This document shows positions 1 through 4,696 of a DNA stretch of 5,705 nt, one piece after another (position 1 is the first letter of the stretch; every line of letters starts with the position of its first letter). Location: positions 1-5,705 of the forward strand of contig CALMOO010000272.1 in the NCBI GenBank assembly GCA_937871705.1. The letters run 5' to 3'. The notes beneath the pieces are model-generated. The model was not told where the DNA came from. It worked only from the letters and a program-made list of their open reading frames with translations, and did not search any database. The DNA is from an uncultured Hymenobacter sp. GTDB taxonomy: Bacteria; Bacteroidota; Bacteroidia; Cytophagales; Hymenobacteraceae. The position numbers and the translations under genes were made by a program.

Positions 1-607
1 GCATCTCCTCGATTTCCTGCTTGCGCGAGCCGGGCAGCACCGCCACAATGGGCTTCTCGGGGTCGAGGCCGTGCTGCTGCATAAACTTCGGGTCGGGCAC
101 GAAGTCGGCTACCTCATCGGCGGTGGGGTTGCCGATATAATCTACCTTATACTCAAAGCGTTGGTAGAACTCCGACTCAAAAGGCAGGATGACGAACATG
201 CGGTCGACCAATGCCTTTATCTTCTCGACCCTACTCTGGTTCCAGGCCCATATCTTCGGCGATATGTAGTAGAACACCTTGATGCCATGCGTTTTAGCCC
301 AAGCTGCCATGCGCAGGTTAAACCCGCCATAATCCACTAGAATCAGCACATCGGGCTGGTAGGCCAAAATATCGGCCTGGCACTCGCGTAGGTAGCGCCG
401 AAACTTGAGCAGGCTGGTCGCCGTCTCCCAAAAGCCCATCACGGCCAGTTCGCGGTAGTGGCGCCCCAGGTGGCCGCCCTGCGCCTGCATCAGGTCGCCG
501 CCCCAGTAGCGGAAATCAGCGGCAGCGTCCTGCACCTTTAGCTCGCGCAGGAGGTGGGCGGCGTGGGTGTCGCCGGAGCGCTCGCCGGCTATTAGATAAT
601 ACTTCAC
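1..607 (-). CDS. lpxB: Lipid-A-disaccharide synthase, N-terminal part (cut by window edge)
   Basis: LpxB is a family GT19 glycosyltransferase acting at the inner face of the inner membrane. It joins UDP-2,3-diacylglucosamine to lipid X to give the lipid A disaccharide. About 202 codons are visible, roughly half of the usual ~380, and the C-terminal half lies beyond base 1. Visible motifs are AGERSGD (residues 8-14), MGFWE (57-61), VDYGGFN (91-97, the IDxPxFN region), YISPKIWAWN (114-123), LPFE (141-144), IGNPT (158-162) and LPGSR (191-195). The start is GTG at 607-605. Translation from there gives xKYYLIAGE, matching the normal LpxB N-terminus. An upstream in-frame ATG (619-617) hits TAA two codons later, so it cannot be the start. 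No Shine-Dalgarno is visible. The proline usual in IDxPxFN is replaced by glycine. It lies 117 bases downstream of queD on the same strand and may be co-transcribed through the palindrome between them. The family assignment is firm. Confidence 0.95.
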   Translation of the reverse strand, partial: MKYYLIAGERSGDTHAAHLLRELKVQDAAADFRYWGGDLMQAQGGHLGRHYRELAVMGFWETATSLLKFRRYLRECQADILAYQPDVLILVDYGGFNLRMAAWAKTHGIKVFYYISPKIWAWNQSRVEKIKALVDRMFVILPFESEFYQRFEYKVDYIGNPTADEVADFVPDPKFMQQHGLDPEKPIVAVLPGSRKQEIEEM

Positions 608-613
608 CTTTTA

Positions 614-717
614 TGTCATCCTGAGCTTGCGAAGGACCTTCTCACGCCTACGCCGCTGGGGTTACTAATTCCTGATAAACGCCGCCGTGATAAGATGCTT
701 CGTTCCTCAGCATGACA
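614..717. repeat. REP-like imperfect palindrome, element 1
   Basis: Two arms, about 614-646 (starting TGTCATCCTGAG) and 686-717 (ending CTCAGCATGACA), are imperfect reverse complements over about 32 bases, with one small gap. They enclose a 39-base loop that contains TTACTAATTCC (662-672). The element ends 7 bases from the queD stop and 6 bases from the lpxB GTG, so it fills the gap between those genes. It shares the loop word and AGATGCTTC with the palindrome at 5538-5636. Intergenic palindromes of this kind are usually REP-type sequences mobilised by a transposase encoded elsewhere; that role is inferred here. Confidence 0.75.
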
Positions 718-724
718 GATGGCA

Positions 725-1138
725 CTAGCCGTAATATTCGACGGCGTTGCGGGGCGTTTCGTAAATCTTAACGCAGTGCAGCTGGGCCACCGTGATGGCG
801 GGCAGCTCGCGCTGCAAAATCTGCCAGAAAGCCACGGCCAGGTTTTCGGTGCTGGCCAGTTGGCCTTGCAGAAAGGGCACGTCGAGGTTCAAGTTTTTGT
901 GGTCTACTTGGTCGGTAATGTGCACCCGAATGAGGTCGCTGAGGGCTTTGAGGTCTACAACGAAGCCGGTATCGGGGTCGGGCTGGCCTTTCACTGTCAC
1001 TATCATCTCGTAGTTGTGGCCGTGCCAGTTTTCGTTGGCGCAGGGCCCAAACACCTCGGCATTGCGCGCGGGGGTCCAGGCAGGATTATAAAGCTTGTGA
1101 GCGGCATTGAAATGCTCGCGGCGACTGACGTGTACCAT
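725..1138 (-). CDS. queD: 6-carboxytetrahydropterin synthase / 6-pyruvoyltetrahydropterin synthase family protein
   Basis: This 137-residue protein is a full-length member of the QueD/PTPS family (COG0720, T-fold). Members convert 7,8-dihydroneopterin triphosphate to 6-carboxytetrahydropterin (queuosine/preQ0 route) or to 6-pyruvoyltetrahydropterin (biopterin route). The zinc ligands are visible as H14 (in FNAAHKL), H39 and H41 (in HGHNYE). The likely catalytic residues are C33, D79 and H80 (in QVDHKNLN), and E127 (in IYETPRNAVEYYG) fits the pterin-anchoring glutamate. The spacing from cysteine to HGH is C-X5-HGH (C33-H39), as in animal PTPS; E. coli QueD has a shorter spacing. The exact product is therefore uncertain, and the symbol is a family label. 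The ATG at 1138 gives the expected short N-terminus before H14. A Bacteroidota -7 element lies at 1260-1253, implying a leader of about 110 bases. No other queuosine gene is in the window. Confidence 0.9.
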   Translation of the reverse strand: MVHVSRREHFNAAHKLYNPAWTPARNAEVFGPCANENWHGHNYEMIVTVKGQPDPDTGFVVDLKALSDLIRVHITDQVDHKNLNLDVPFLQGQLASTENLAVAFWQILQRELPAITVAQLHCVKIYETPRNAVEYYG

Positions 1139-1147
1139 AGGTAGCGA

Positions 1148-1236
1148 TTAGCTGCTAGCTGACGCCTACTAGCCTGCAATCTACTGCGGCTCAGTACGTT
1201 CAGAAAGCCAACAGCTAACGGCTATCAGCTAACAGC
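1148..1236. repeat. Small repeat cluster with AGCTAAC/TTAGCTG words in inverted arms
   Basis: CAGCTAAC occurs as a direct repeat at 1212-1219 and 1226-1233, and inverted copies of the same word (TTAGCTG, CTAGCTG) lie at 1149-1161. The two sides could fold into an imperfect stem of about 90 bases. The cluster lies between the predicted queD promoter and the queD start, so it would be in that mRNA's 5' leader. It resembles an intergenic repeat rather than a gene. Its function is unknown. Confidence 0.45.
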
Positions 1237-1252
1237 CTGAAATTTGAGGGCG

Positions 1253-1260
1253 CAAAGATA
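1253..1260 (-). promoter_or_regulatory. Bacteroidota-type -7 promoter element for queD
   Basis: Read on the minus strand, the bases are TATCTTTG, a perfect match to the Bacteroidota -7 consensus TAnnTTTG, followed by GCGCCC. Transcription would begin near 1246-1248, leaving a 5' leader of about 110 bases before queD. A clear TTTG at -33 with about 19-base spacing is not seen; the nearest TTG is about 25 bases away. The call rests on the -7 element alone. Confidence 0.55.
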
Positions 1261-1395
1261 CGATGCCTACCCCCCGGCCGCGCCGCAATCAGTTTCGTGC
1301 CAGCCAGTTTACCTAATGTGGCCAGTTAGCGGCTCAGTGCTCGCCGGCTTGCGCCTACCCCCTGCCTGGGTGGCGATGCGCACAAAGGCCGGCGC

Positions 1396-1403
1396 TACCT
1401 TTA
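1396..1403 (+). promoter_or_regulatory. Possible -7 element for hldD
   Basis: TACCTTTA differs from TAnnTTTG in only the last base. It lies 20 bases before the hldD ATG, implying a very short leader. No convincing -33 TTTG is visible at the right distance, so this is tentative. Confidence 0.35.
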
Positions 1404-1422
1404 GGGCCAAATTCTTTCGCTT

Positions 1423-2391
1423 ATGATAGTCGTAACCGGTGCAGCGGGCTTTATTGCCAGCTGCTTAGTTTCCCGCCTCAACGCCGCCAATTTCAATGAC
1501 ATTGTGGTGGTCGATAACTTTGCCGTGGAAAAAAAGCTGCCCAATATTCGGGGCAAAAAGCTGCGCGAGTACGTCGACCGTGCCGAGTTTTTTCAGTGGC
1601 TCGATGCGCACCACGAGCAGGTAGAATTCGTGTTTCACCTCGGCGCCCGCACCGACACCACCGAGCAGGACTACGCGGTGCTAGACTTGCTCAACCTCAA
1701 CTATTCTAAGCAGATGTGGCAGGCCTGCGTGCGCTACCAGCTGCCGCTGGTGTACGCCTCATCGGCCGCAACCTACGGCGATGGCAGCCTGGGCTACTCC
1801 GACCAGGACGACGCACTCCTACCCCGGTTGCGCCCGCTCAACCCCTACGGCGAGTCGAAAAACGACTTCGACAACTGGGCGGTGGCGCAGCCTGAAAAGC
1901 CGTATTTCTGGGCCGGGCTGAAGTTCTTCAATGTGTACGGCCCCAACGAATACCACAAGGGCCGCATGGCGTCGGTTATTTTTCACGCCTTCCACCAGAT
2001 TCGGCAGTACGGCAACATGACCCTGTTCCGCTCGCACAACCCTAACTACGTGGACGGTGGCCAGATGCGCGACTTTGTATACGTCAAGGACGTGGTGGAA
2101 ATTTGTTTTTTCCTACTCAACCACCGCACGCAGTCTGGCATCTACAACCTGGGTACCGGCCAAGCCCGCACCTTCATGGACCTGACGGTGAACACTTTTA
2201 ACGCCCTGAATGCGCCCGTTGATATCCGCTTTCGCGACACGCCCGAGGACATTCGCGACAAGTACCAGTACTTCACTGAGGCCGACATGCGCAAGCTGCG
2301 CAGCATCGGCTACGAGCTACCCTTCACCTCGCTGGAAGATGGCATTCGCGACTACGTGCAGGAGTACTTGCTACCCGACCGTTTCTATTAG
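1423..2391 (+). CDS. hldD: ADP-L-glycero-D-manno-heptose 6-epimerase
   Basis: HldD (RfaD) is a cytoplasmic NADP-dependent extended SDR enzyme. It epimerises ADP-D-glycero-D-manno-heptose to ADP-L-glycero-D-manno-heptose, the heptose donor for the LPS inner core. The protein has 322 residues, against about 310 for the E. coli enzyme. The Rossmann motif TGAAGFIAS (5-13) has alanine in place of the third glycine. Other visible family features are YASSAATYGDG (111-121), the catalytic YGESK (Y142, K146), GLKFFNVYGPNEYHKGRMAS (165-184, with the second conserved lysine at 179), the RSHNPNYVDGGQMRDFVYVK region (203-222), YNLGTGQARTF (241-251) and KYQYFTEADMRKLRSIGY (280-297). The ATG at 1423 places the nucleotide-binding strand at the extreme N-terminus, as expected. 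No Shine-Dalgarno is present. It is transcribed alone and ends at a strong terminator. With lpxB nearby, it implies a heptose-containing LPS. Confidence 0.97.
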   Translation: MIVVTGAAGFIASCLVSRLNAANFNDIVVVDNFAVEKKLPNIRGKKLREYVDRAEFFQWLDAHHEQVEFVFHLGARTDTTEQDYAVLDLLNLNYSKQMWQACVRYQLPLVYASSAATYGDGSLGYSDQDDALLPRLRPLNPYGESKNDFDNWAVAQPEKPYFWAGLKFFNVYGPNEYHKGRMASVIFHAFHQIRQYGNMTLFRSHNPNYVDGGQMRDFVYVKDVVEICFFLLNHRTQSGIYNLGTGQARTFMDLTVNTFNALNAPVDIRFRDTPEDIRDKYQYFTEADMRKLRSIGYELPFTSLEDGIRDYVQEYLLPDRFY

Positions 2392-2403
2392 ACCCAGCAC
2401 TAG

Positions 2404-2459
2404 CCACCAAAGCAAAAGAGCCGCTCGTTGTGTAACGAGCGGCTCTTTTGCTTTGGTGG
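2404..2459. terminator. Bidirectional hairpin terminator with perfect 26-bp arms
   Basis: Arms 2404-2429 and 2434-2459 are exact reverse complements around the loop GTGT. The core is AAAAGAGCCGCTCGTT paired with AACGAGCGGCTCTTTT. Because the arms carry A-rich then T-rich tracts symmetrically, it can act as a rho-independent terminator for hldD (stop at 2391) and for the convergent gene on the other strand (stop at 2487). Confidence 0.85.
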
Positions 2460-2486
2460 ACACTACGCTAGGCGCCTTAACGTGCA

Positions 2487-2768
2487 CTAAGCTGCCATCG
2501 GCAGCCCTGCGGGGTACATGGACAGCACCAGCGTTTCAGTAGCCGGAAGCGCAACCGGGGCCACATGAGTGGAGGGGGTAGTAGCGGCCAGGTCATCGGC
2601 GTGGCGGCGCAGTGCGCGCATGAGCAAGTACTTGTATTTCTCGGCGTCGGCCAGGGCCTGCTCTACGGCGCGCAGGGCATCGTCGTAGCCAACTACGGCT
2701 TGCAACTCGCGGCGCGGGCGGCGGGCTTCGTACACGTGCGGAGCGAGGTATTCGGCAGGGCTTTTCAT
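2487..2768 (-). CDS. Small hypothetical protein, 93 residues
   Basis: I do not recognise this gene. From the ATG at 2768 it encodes 93 residues beginning MKSPAEYLAPHVYEARRP. A basic N-terminal stretch is followed by a probable amphipathic helix with many Ala, Leu and charged residues (about 48-80, DALRAVEQALADAEKYKYLL then MRALRRHADDL). The tail is rich in Thr, Pro, Ala and Val. There is no signal peptide, membrane segment or cysteine. An in-frame ATG at 2843 would add 25 residues (MRQKNEFSITLFG...), but those codons lie in AT-rich DNA unlike the GC-rich body, so the 2768 start is preferred. Codon use and the shared hairpin terminator downstream favour a real gene. The shape suggests a small cytoplasmic or coiled protein; nothing more specific is supported. 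Confidence 0.6.
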   Translation of the reverse strand: MKSPAEYLAPHVYEARRPRRELQAVVGYDDALRAVEQALADAEKYKYLLMRALRRHADDLAATTPSTHVAPVALPATETLVLSMYPAGLPMAA

Positions 2769-3172
2769 GAGGCAGAATTGACTTAAGTAGGGCTTGCTAT
2801 ATAAACCAAAAAGAGTGATAGAAAATTCATTTTTCTGCCGCATAAATAACCTAATTATTAGTCTTTTATTCAGAGGTTTACACTAAAAAAATCCAGATTA
2901 CTTATTGACAGACCAACACTTCAGAATTGTTATTTTTAAGGAGATAAAAGACCCAAAATTTCCAGTCATATACTGACCTTTTTAGGTGATTTTGGCACGA
3001 GTTTTTCTTATATCCCCATGTAGCAGCGATTAGTTGATAAGCGGCAAAACGGCACCTCGCCAACGCTTACTTTTTTCGCGGCGGGCATTAAACCCCGGGA
3101 CCTAATGCTGGTCCAACTACTGTTGTTCTTTTATCTAGTCAACTTATCAAGGTGCTTCGGCACTCATCAGTC
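2769..3172. other. AT-rich gene-free region between divergent small genes
   Basis: About 400 bases without a credible gene separate the minus-strand small gene from the first tyrosine-rich gene. Base composition drops sharply in GC between about 2790 and 3020. Visible structure includes CCAAAAT (2953-2959) paired with ATTTTGG (2989-2995), enclosing ACCT-TTTT-AGGT (2976-2987), and GGACC-loop-GGTCC (3098-3114). TACTTTTT at 3068-3075 is close to a -7 element but has no -33 partner. The region probably holds the promoters of both flanking genes, but I cannot place them firmly. No conserved RNA family is recognised. Confidence 0.5.
3152..3163 (+). promoter_or_regulatory. UUCG-loop hairpin just upstream of the tyrosine-rich lipoprotein start
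   Basis: GTGC-TTCG-GCAC is a perfect 4-bp stem closed by the very stable UUCG tetraloop, ending 9 bases before the ATG at 3173. GCTTCGGCAC recurs at 3525-3534, 8 bases before the start of the related downstream gene. It could shape the translation start region, but no function is shown by the sequence. Confidence 0.4.
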
Positions 3173-3424
3173 ATGCGTCTTAAATCTTTGGTTTCGCTGT
3201 TTTGCGTTTTCGGCCTTGGGTTGCTGCTCAGCAGCTGCACGCCGGGCGTATATGTTGGCGGCACGGTGGGCTACCCGGCTTATGGCTACGGTTACTACGG
3301 CCCGCGTTATTACGCCGGTCCGCGCTTTGCCCCAGCTCCTTACCGTGGGTACTATCACGGTGGTGGCTATGGCCGCGGTAGCTACAGCCACGGTGGTGGC
3401 TTTAGCCACCCACGGGGCCGGTAG
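3173..3424 (+). CDS. Gly/Tyr-rich small predicted lipoprotein, 83 residues
   Basis: No named family is recognised. The N-terminus MRLKSLVSLFCVFGLGLLLSSC is a lipoprotein signal peptide: two basic residues, a hydrophobic core and the lipobox LSSC, with C22 as the lipidated cysteine. The mature 62 residues are low-complexity, with about 18 Gly and 13 Tyr, some Arg and His, and no Asp or Glu. They include YGYGYYGPRYYAGPRFAP (37-54) and a His/Gly/Ser-rich tail with two SHGGG-like units. The protein is likely anchored in the outer or inner membrane. The typical Bacteroidota surface-export acidic motif after the cysteine is not present. An in-frame GTG at 3152 would add seven residues before the signal peptide. 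The ATG at 3173 is preferred because it gives a standard signal and aligns with the start of the downstream paralogue (MRLKPLFFALLL). Role unknown; an envelope structural or stress protein is only a guess. Confidence 0.75.
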   Translation: MRLKSLVSLFCVFGLGLLLSSCTPGVYVGGTVGYPAYGYGYYGPRYYAGPRFAPAPYRGYYHGGGYGRGSYSHGGGFSHPRGR

Positions 3425-3433
3425 CCTTGCGTG

Positions 3434-3452
3434 AGAGCAAACCGCTCTTTTT
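3434..3452 (+). terminator. Short hairpin terminator after the lipoprotein gene
   Basis: AGAGC (3434-3438), loop AAACC, GCTCT (3444-3448), then a T run to 3452. It has the form of a rho-independent terminator, but the stem is only 5 bp, so it may be leaky. Confidence 0.5.
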
Positions 3453-3484
3453 CGCATCGCGTATAGCTTCAAGTTTTGTTTTTT

Positions 3485-3503
3485 GCTTACTCGGTAAGCT
3501 TTT
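3485..3503 (+). terminator. Second short hairpin with T-run in the intergenic gap
   Basis: GCTTAC (3485-3490), loop TCG, GTAAGC (3494-3499), followed by TTTT (3500-3503). With the hairpin at 3434 this makes two terminator-like structures between the two tyrosine-rich genes. The downstream gene may therefore have its own promoter or receive reduced read-through. Confidence 0.4.
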
Positions 3504-3542
3504 CTAATCATTCTTAATCAGCCGGCTTCGGCACCTTTCACC

Positions 3543-3836
3543 ATGCGTCTGAAACCCTTGTTTTTCGCATTGCTCTTGAGCTTAGGCTTACTCGGCACTC
3601 GCGCTGCCTCGGCCCAAGTAGTTATTAGTGCTCAGGTAGGAGCGCCTTATTATGCACCACGGCCCTATTATGGCCCAAACTATTACTACCCCCCGGTAGG
3701 GCCGGTAGTAGTGGCACCGCCGATTGCCGTTTACCCACGGCCATATTACTACGCTCCTCGCGCTTATTATGCACCGCGGCCTCGCTTCTACGGCCGCGGC
3801 TACTACGGCCGGGGCTACTATGGCCGCCGCTACTAA
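3543..3836 (+). CDS. Tyr/Pro/Arg-rich small secreted protein, 97 residues
   Basis: No named family is recognised. The N-terminus is a signal-peptidase-I signal: MRLK, a Leu/Phe-rich core, then A-S-A (22-24) with cleavage expected before Q25. The mature 73 residues contain about 19 Tyr, 14 Pro and 9 Arg, with no Asp, Glu or Lys, so the protein is strongly basic. YYAPR recurs at 36-40, 69-73 and 75-79. A valine/proline-rich centre (52-63) follows the first block, and the C-terminus is a GRGYYGRGYYGR repeat (84-95). It resembles the upstream lipoprotein in the MRLK signal start, in YYGP/YYAP units and in its leader hairpin, so the two look like tandem paralogues. Destination is the periplasm or outside the cell. 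Low complexity makes homology hard to judge. Structural, matrix or surface-coating roles are guesses. Confidence 0.75.
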   Translation: MRLKPLFFALLLSLGLLGTRAASAQVVISAQVGAPYYAPRPYYGPNYYYPPVGPVVVAPPIAVYPRPYYYAPRAYYAPRPRFYGRGYYGRGYYGRRY

Positions 3837-3869
3837 GTAAGGTTGGCAAAGTGCCTGAAACCGGCTCTT

Positions 3870-3914
3870 AAAACACCGCCCCGACAGCCGTGCTGCCGGG
3901 GCGGTGTTTTTTTT
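3870..3914 (+). terminator. Strong rho-independent terminator
   Basis: Arms 3870-3883 (AAAACACCGCCCCG) and 3897-3910 (CGGGGCGGTGTTTT) are perfectly complementary. An inner CAGC-CGT-GCTG hairpin sits above a single mismatch, and a T run continues to 3914. It ends transcription of the secreted tyrosine-rich gene. With A's on the left arm it may also serve the convergent minus-strand gene ending at 3940. Confidence 0.9.
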
Positions 3915-3939
3915 ATATCAATAAGCTGCTGCCCACGGC

Positions 3940-4584
3940 CTAGGCCCGAATAACGTCGTGGATGCGAACGCCGCCGCCATCTTCGGCGGCCGCTTGCAGC
4001 ATGGCGCGGGCTACGGTAGCTGCCGCTATGGGGCGGTATTTGTGCCAGCGGCCACGTAGCAGCGGCCGCGCCAAGGCTAGAAGCCAGCCTCCTACTCGCT
4101 CGCCGAGGCGCGGGGTAGCCCGCTCGCCCAGCAGCAGCGAGGGTCTAAAAATATGAATGGCCCGAAAAGGGGTTTGCTGCACAGCGGCTTCCATCTCGCC
4201 CTTCACCCGGCTGTAGTAAAAGCGCGATTCGGCATCGGCGCCAAGCGCTGATACTACTAAAAACTCCGCCGCAAAGTTGGCGGCTGTCACTGCCGCTAGC
4301 TTTATCACATAGAGGTAATCGACTTCAAAAAAAGCTTCTTTGGAGCCCGCCTGCTGCCGCGTGGTGCCCAGGCAGCAGTATACGTCGTCGGCGATGAGGC
4401 GCAGGCGTTCGCCTTCCAGCTTGCTCAACTCCGTAACTACCTGCGTGAGCTTGGGGTGCTGGGTAGCTACCGGGCGGCGGCCCACCACGATGACCTTGGC
4501 GTAGCGCTCGGAGGCAAGCAGCAACGGCAGCAAGGCGCTGCCAACTAAACCCGTGGCGCCGGCGAGTAAAGCTGTTTTTTTCAT
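3940..4584 (-). CDS. NAD(P)-binding SDR-like protein, HTATIP2/TIP30 type
   Basis: This 214-residue protein is a cytoplasmic atypical short-chain dehydrogenase-like protein. Its Rossmann motif GATGLVG (9-15) is followed by a VVGRRP strand (33-38), which suggests NADP binding. DDVYCCLGTTRQQAGSKEAFFEVDY (66-90) is the stretch that places it with the HTATIP2-like oxidoreductases found widely in bacteria. SALGA (112-116) and YSRVK (Y124, K128) supply a Ser-Tyr-Lys set as in active SDRs. FRPSLLLGER (146-155) is also typical. The substrate is unknown, and bacterial members are annotated only as oxidoreductases or nucleoside-diphosphate-sugar-epimerase-like. The ATG at 4584 puts the nucleotide-binding strand right at the N-terminus. 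It lies 112 bases after proC on the same strand. A possible own promoter lies in that gap, so shared transcription with proC is possible but not required. Confidence 0.85.
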   Translation of the reverse strand: MKKTALLAGATGLVGSALLPLLLASERYAKVIVVGRRPVATQHPKLTQVVTELSKLEGERLRLIADDVYCCLGTTRQQAGSKEAFFEVDYLYVIKLAAVTAANFAAEFLVVSALGADAESRFYYSRVKGEMEAAVQQTPFRAIHIFRPSLLLGERATPRLGERVGGWLLALARPLLRGRWHKYRPIAAATVARAMLQAAAEDGGGVRIHDVIRA

Positions 4585-4624
4585 ACAAGGAGAAACGAAT
4601 GCGACGGAAACTGGCGAACCGGAT

Positions 4625-4654
4625 AGAAGGTAGTACTACGAGAAGAGCAGCAAA
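4625..4654 (-). promoter_or_regulatory. Possible promoter for the SDR-like gene
   Basis: On the minus strand, TTTG (4654-4651) is followed after 18 bases by TACCTTCT (4632-4625). This is near the Bacteroidota pattern TTTG-N19-TAnnTTTG, with two mismatches in the -7 box. The implied leader is about 35 bases. Tentative. Confidence 0.4.
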
Positions 4655-4696
4655 TAATCTACGTGTTTGTTGTTTCCTACCCCCCTCTTTGTGGCT

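Noticed and set aside
614..717. Terminator for queD
   Set aside because: The arms are long but imperfect, with a 39-base loop and no T-run. The family resemblance to the element near proC fits a REP-like repeat better.
719..1144. Open frame of 141 codons on the plus strand opposite queD
   Set aside because: It is the antisense shadow of a clearly conserved gene and shows no family motif.
1139..1260. preQ1 riboswitch in the queD leader
   Set aside because: I could not find the compact hairpin plus A-rich tail of preQ1 aptamers; the leader is dominated by a repeat cluster.
1244..1426. 60-codon plus-strand frame ending at the hldD start
   Set aside because: It starts with TTG, runs across the predicted queD promoter, has no recognisable features, and its overlap with the hldD ATG is chance.
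2210..2542. Plus-strand frame overlapping the hldD 3' end
   Set aside because: It reads through a gene in another frame and through the perfect terminator hairpin.
2565..2786. 73-codon plus-strand frame opposite the small hypothetical gene
   Set aside because: The minus-strand reading has a better start, normal coding style and a terminator. I cannot fully exclude the plus frame, but nothing supports it.
3105..3511. Other-frame and antisense frames over the lipoprotein gene
   Set aside because: The repetitive Gly/Tyr codons keep other frames open. Only the frame with the signal peptide and lipobox makes sense.
3173..3836. CRISPR-like or tandem DNA repeats in the tyrosine-rich genes
   Set aside because: The DNA repetition follows the protein repeats (YYAPR, GRGYYG) and has no regular spacer pattern.
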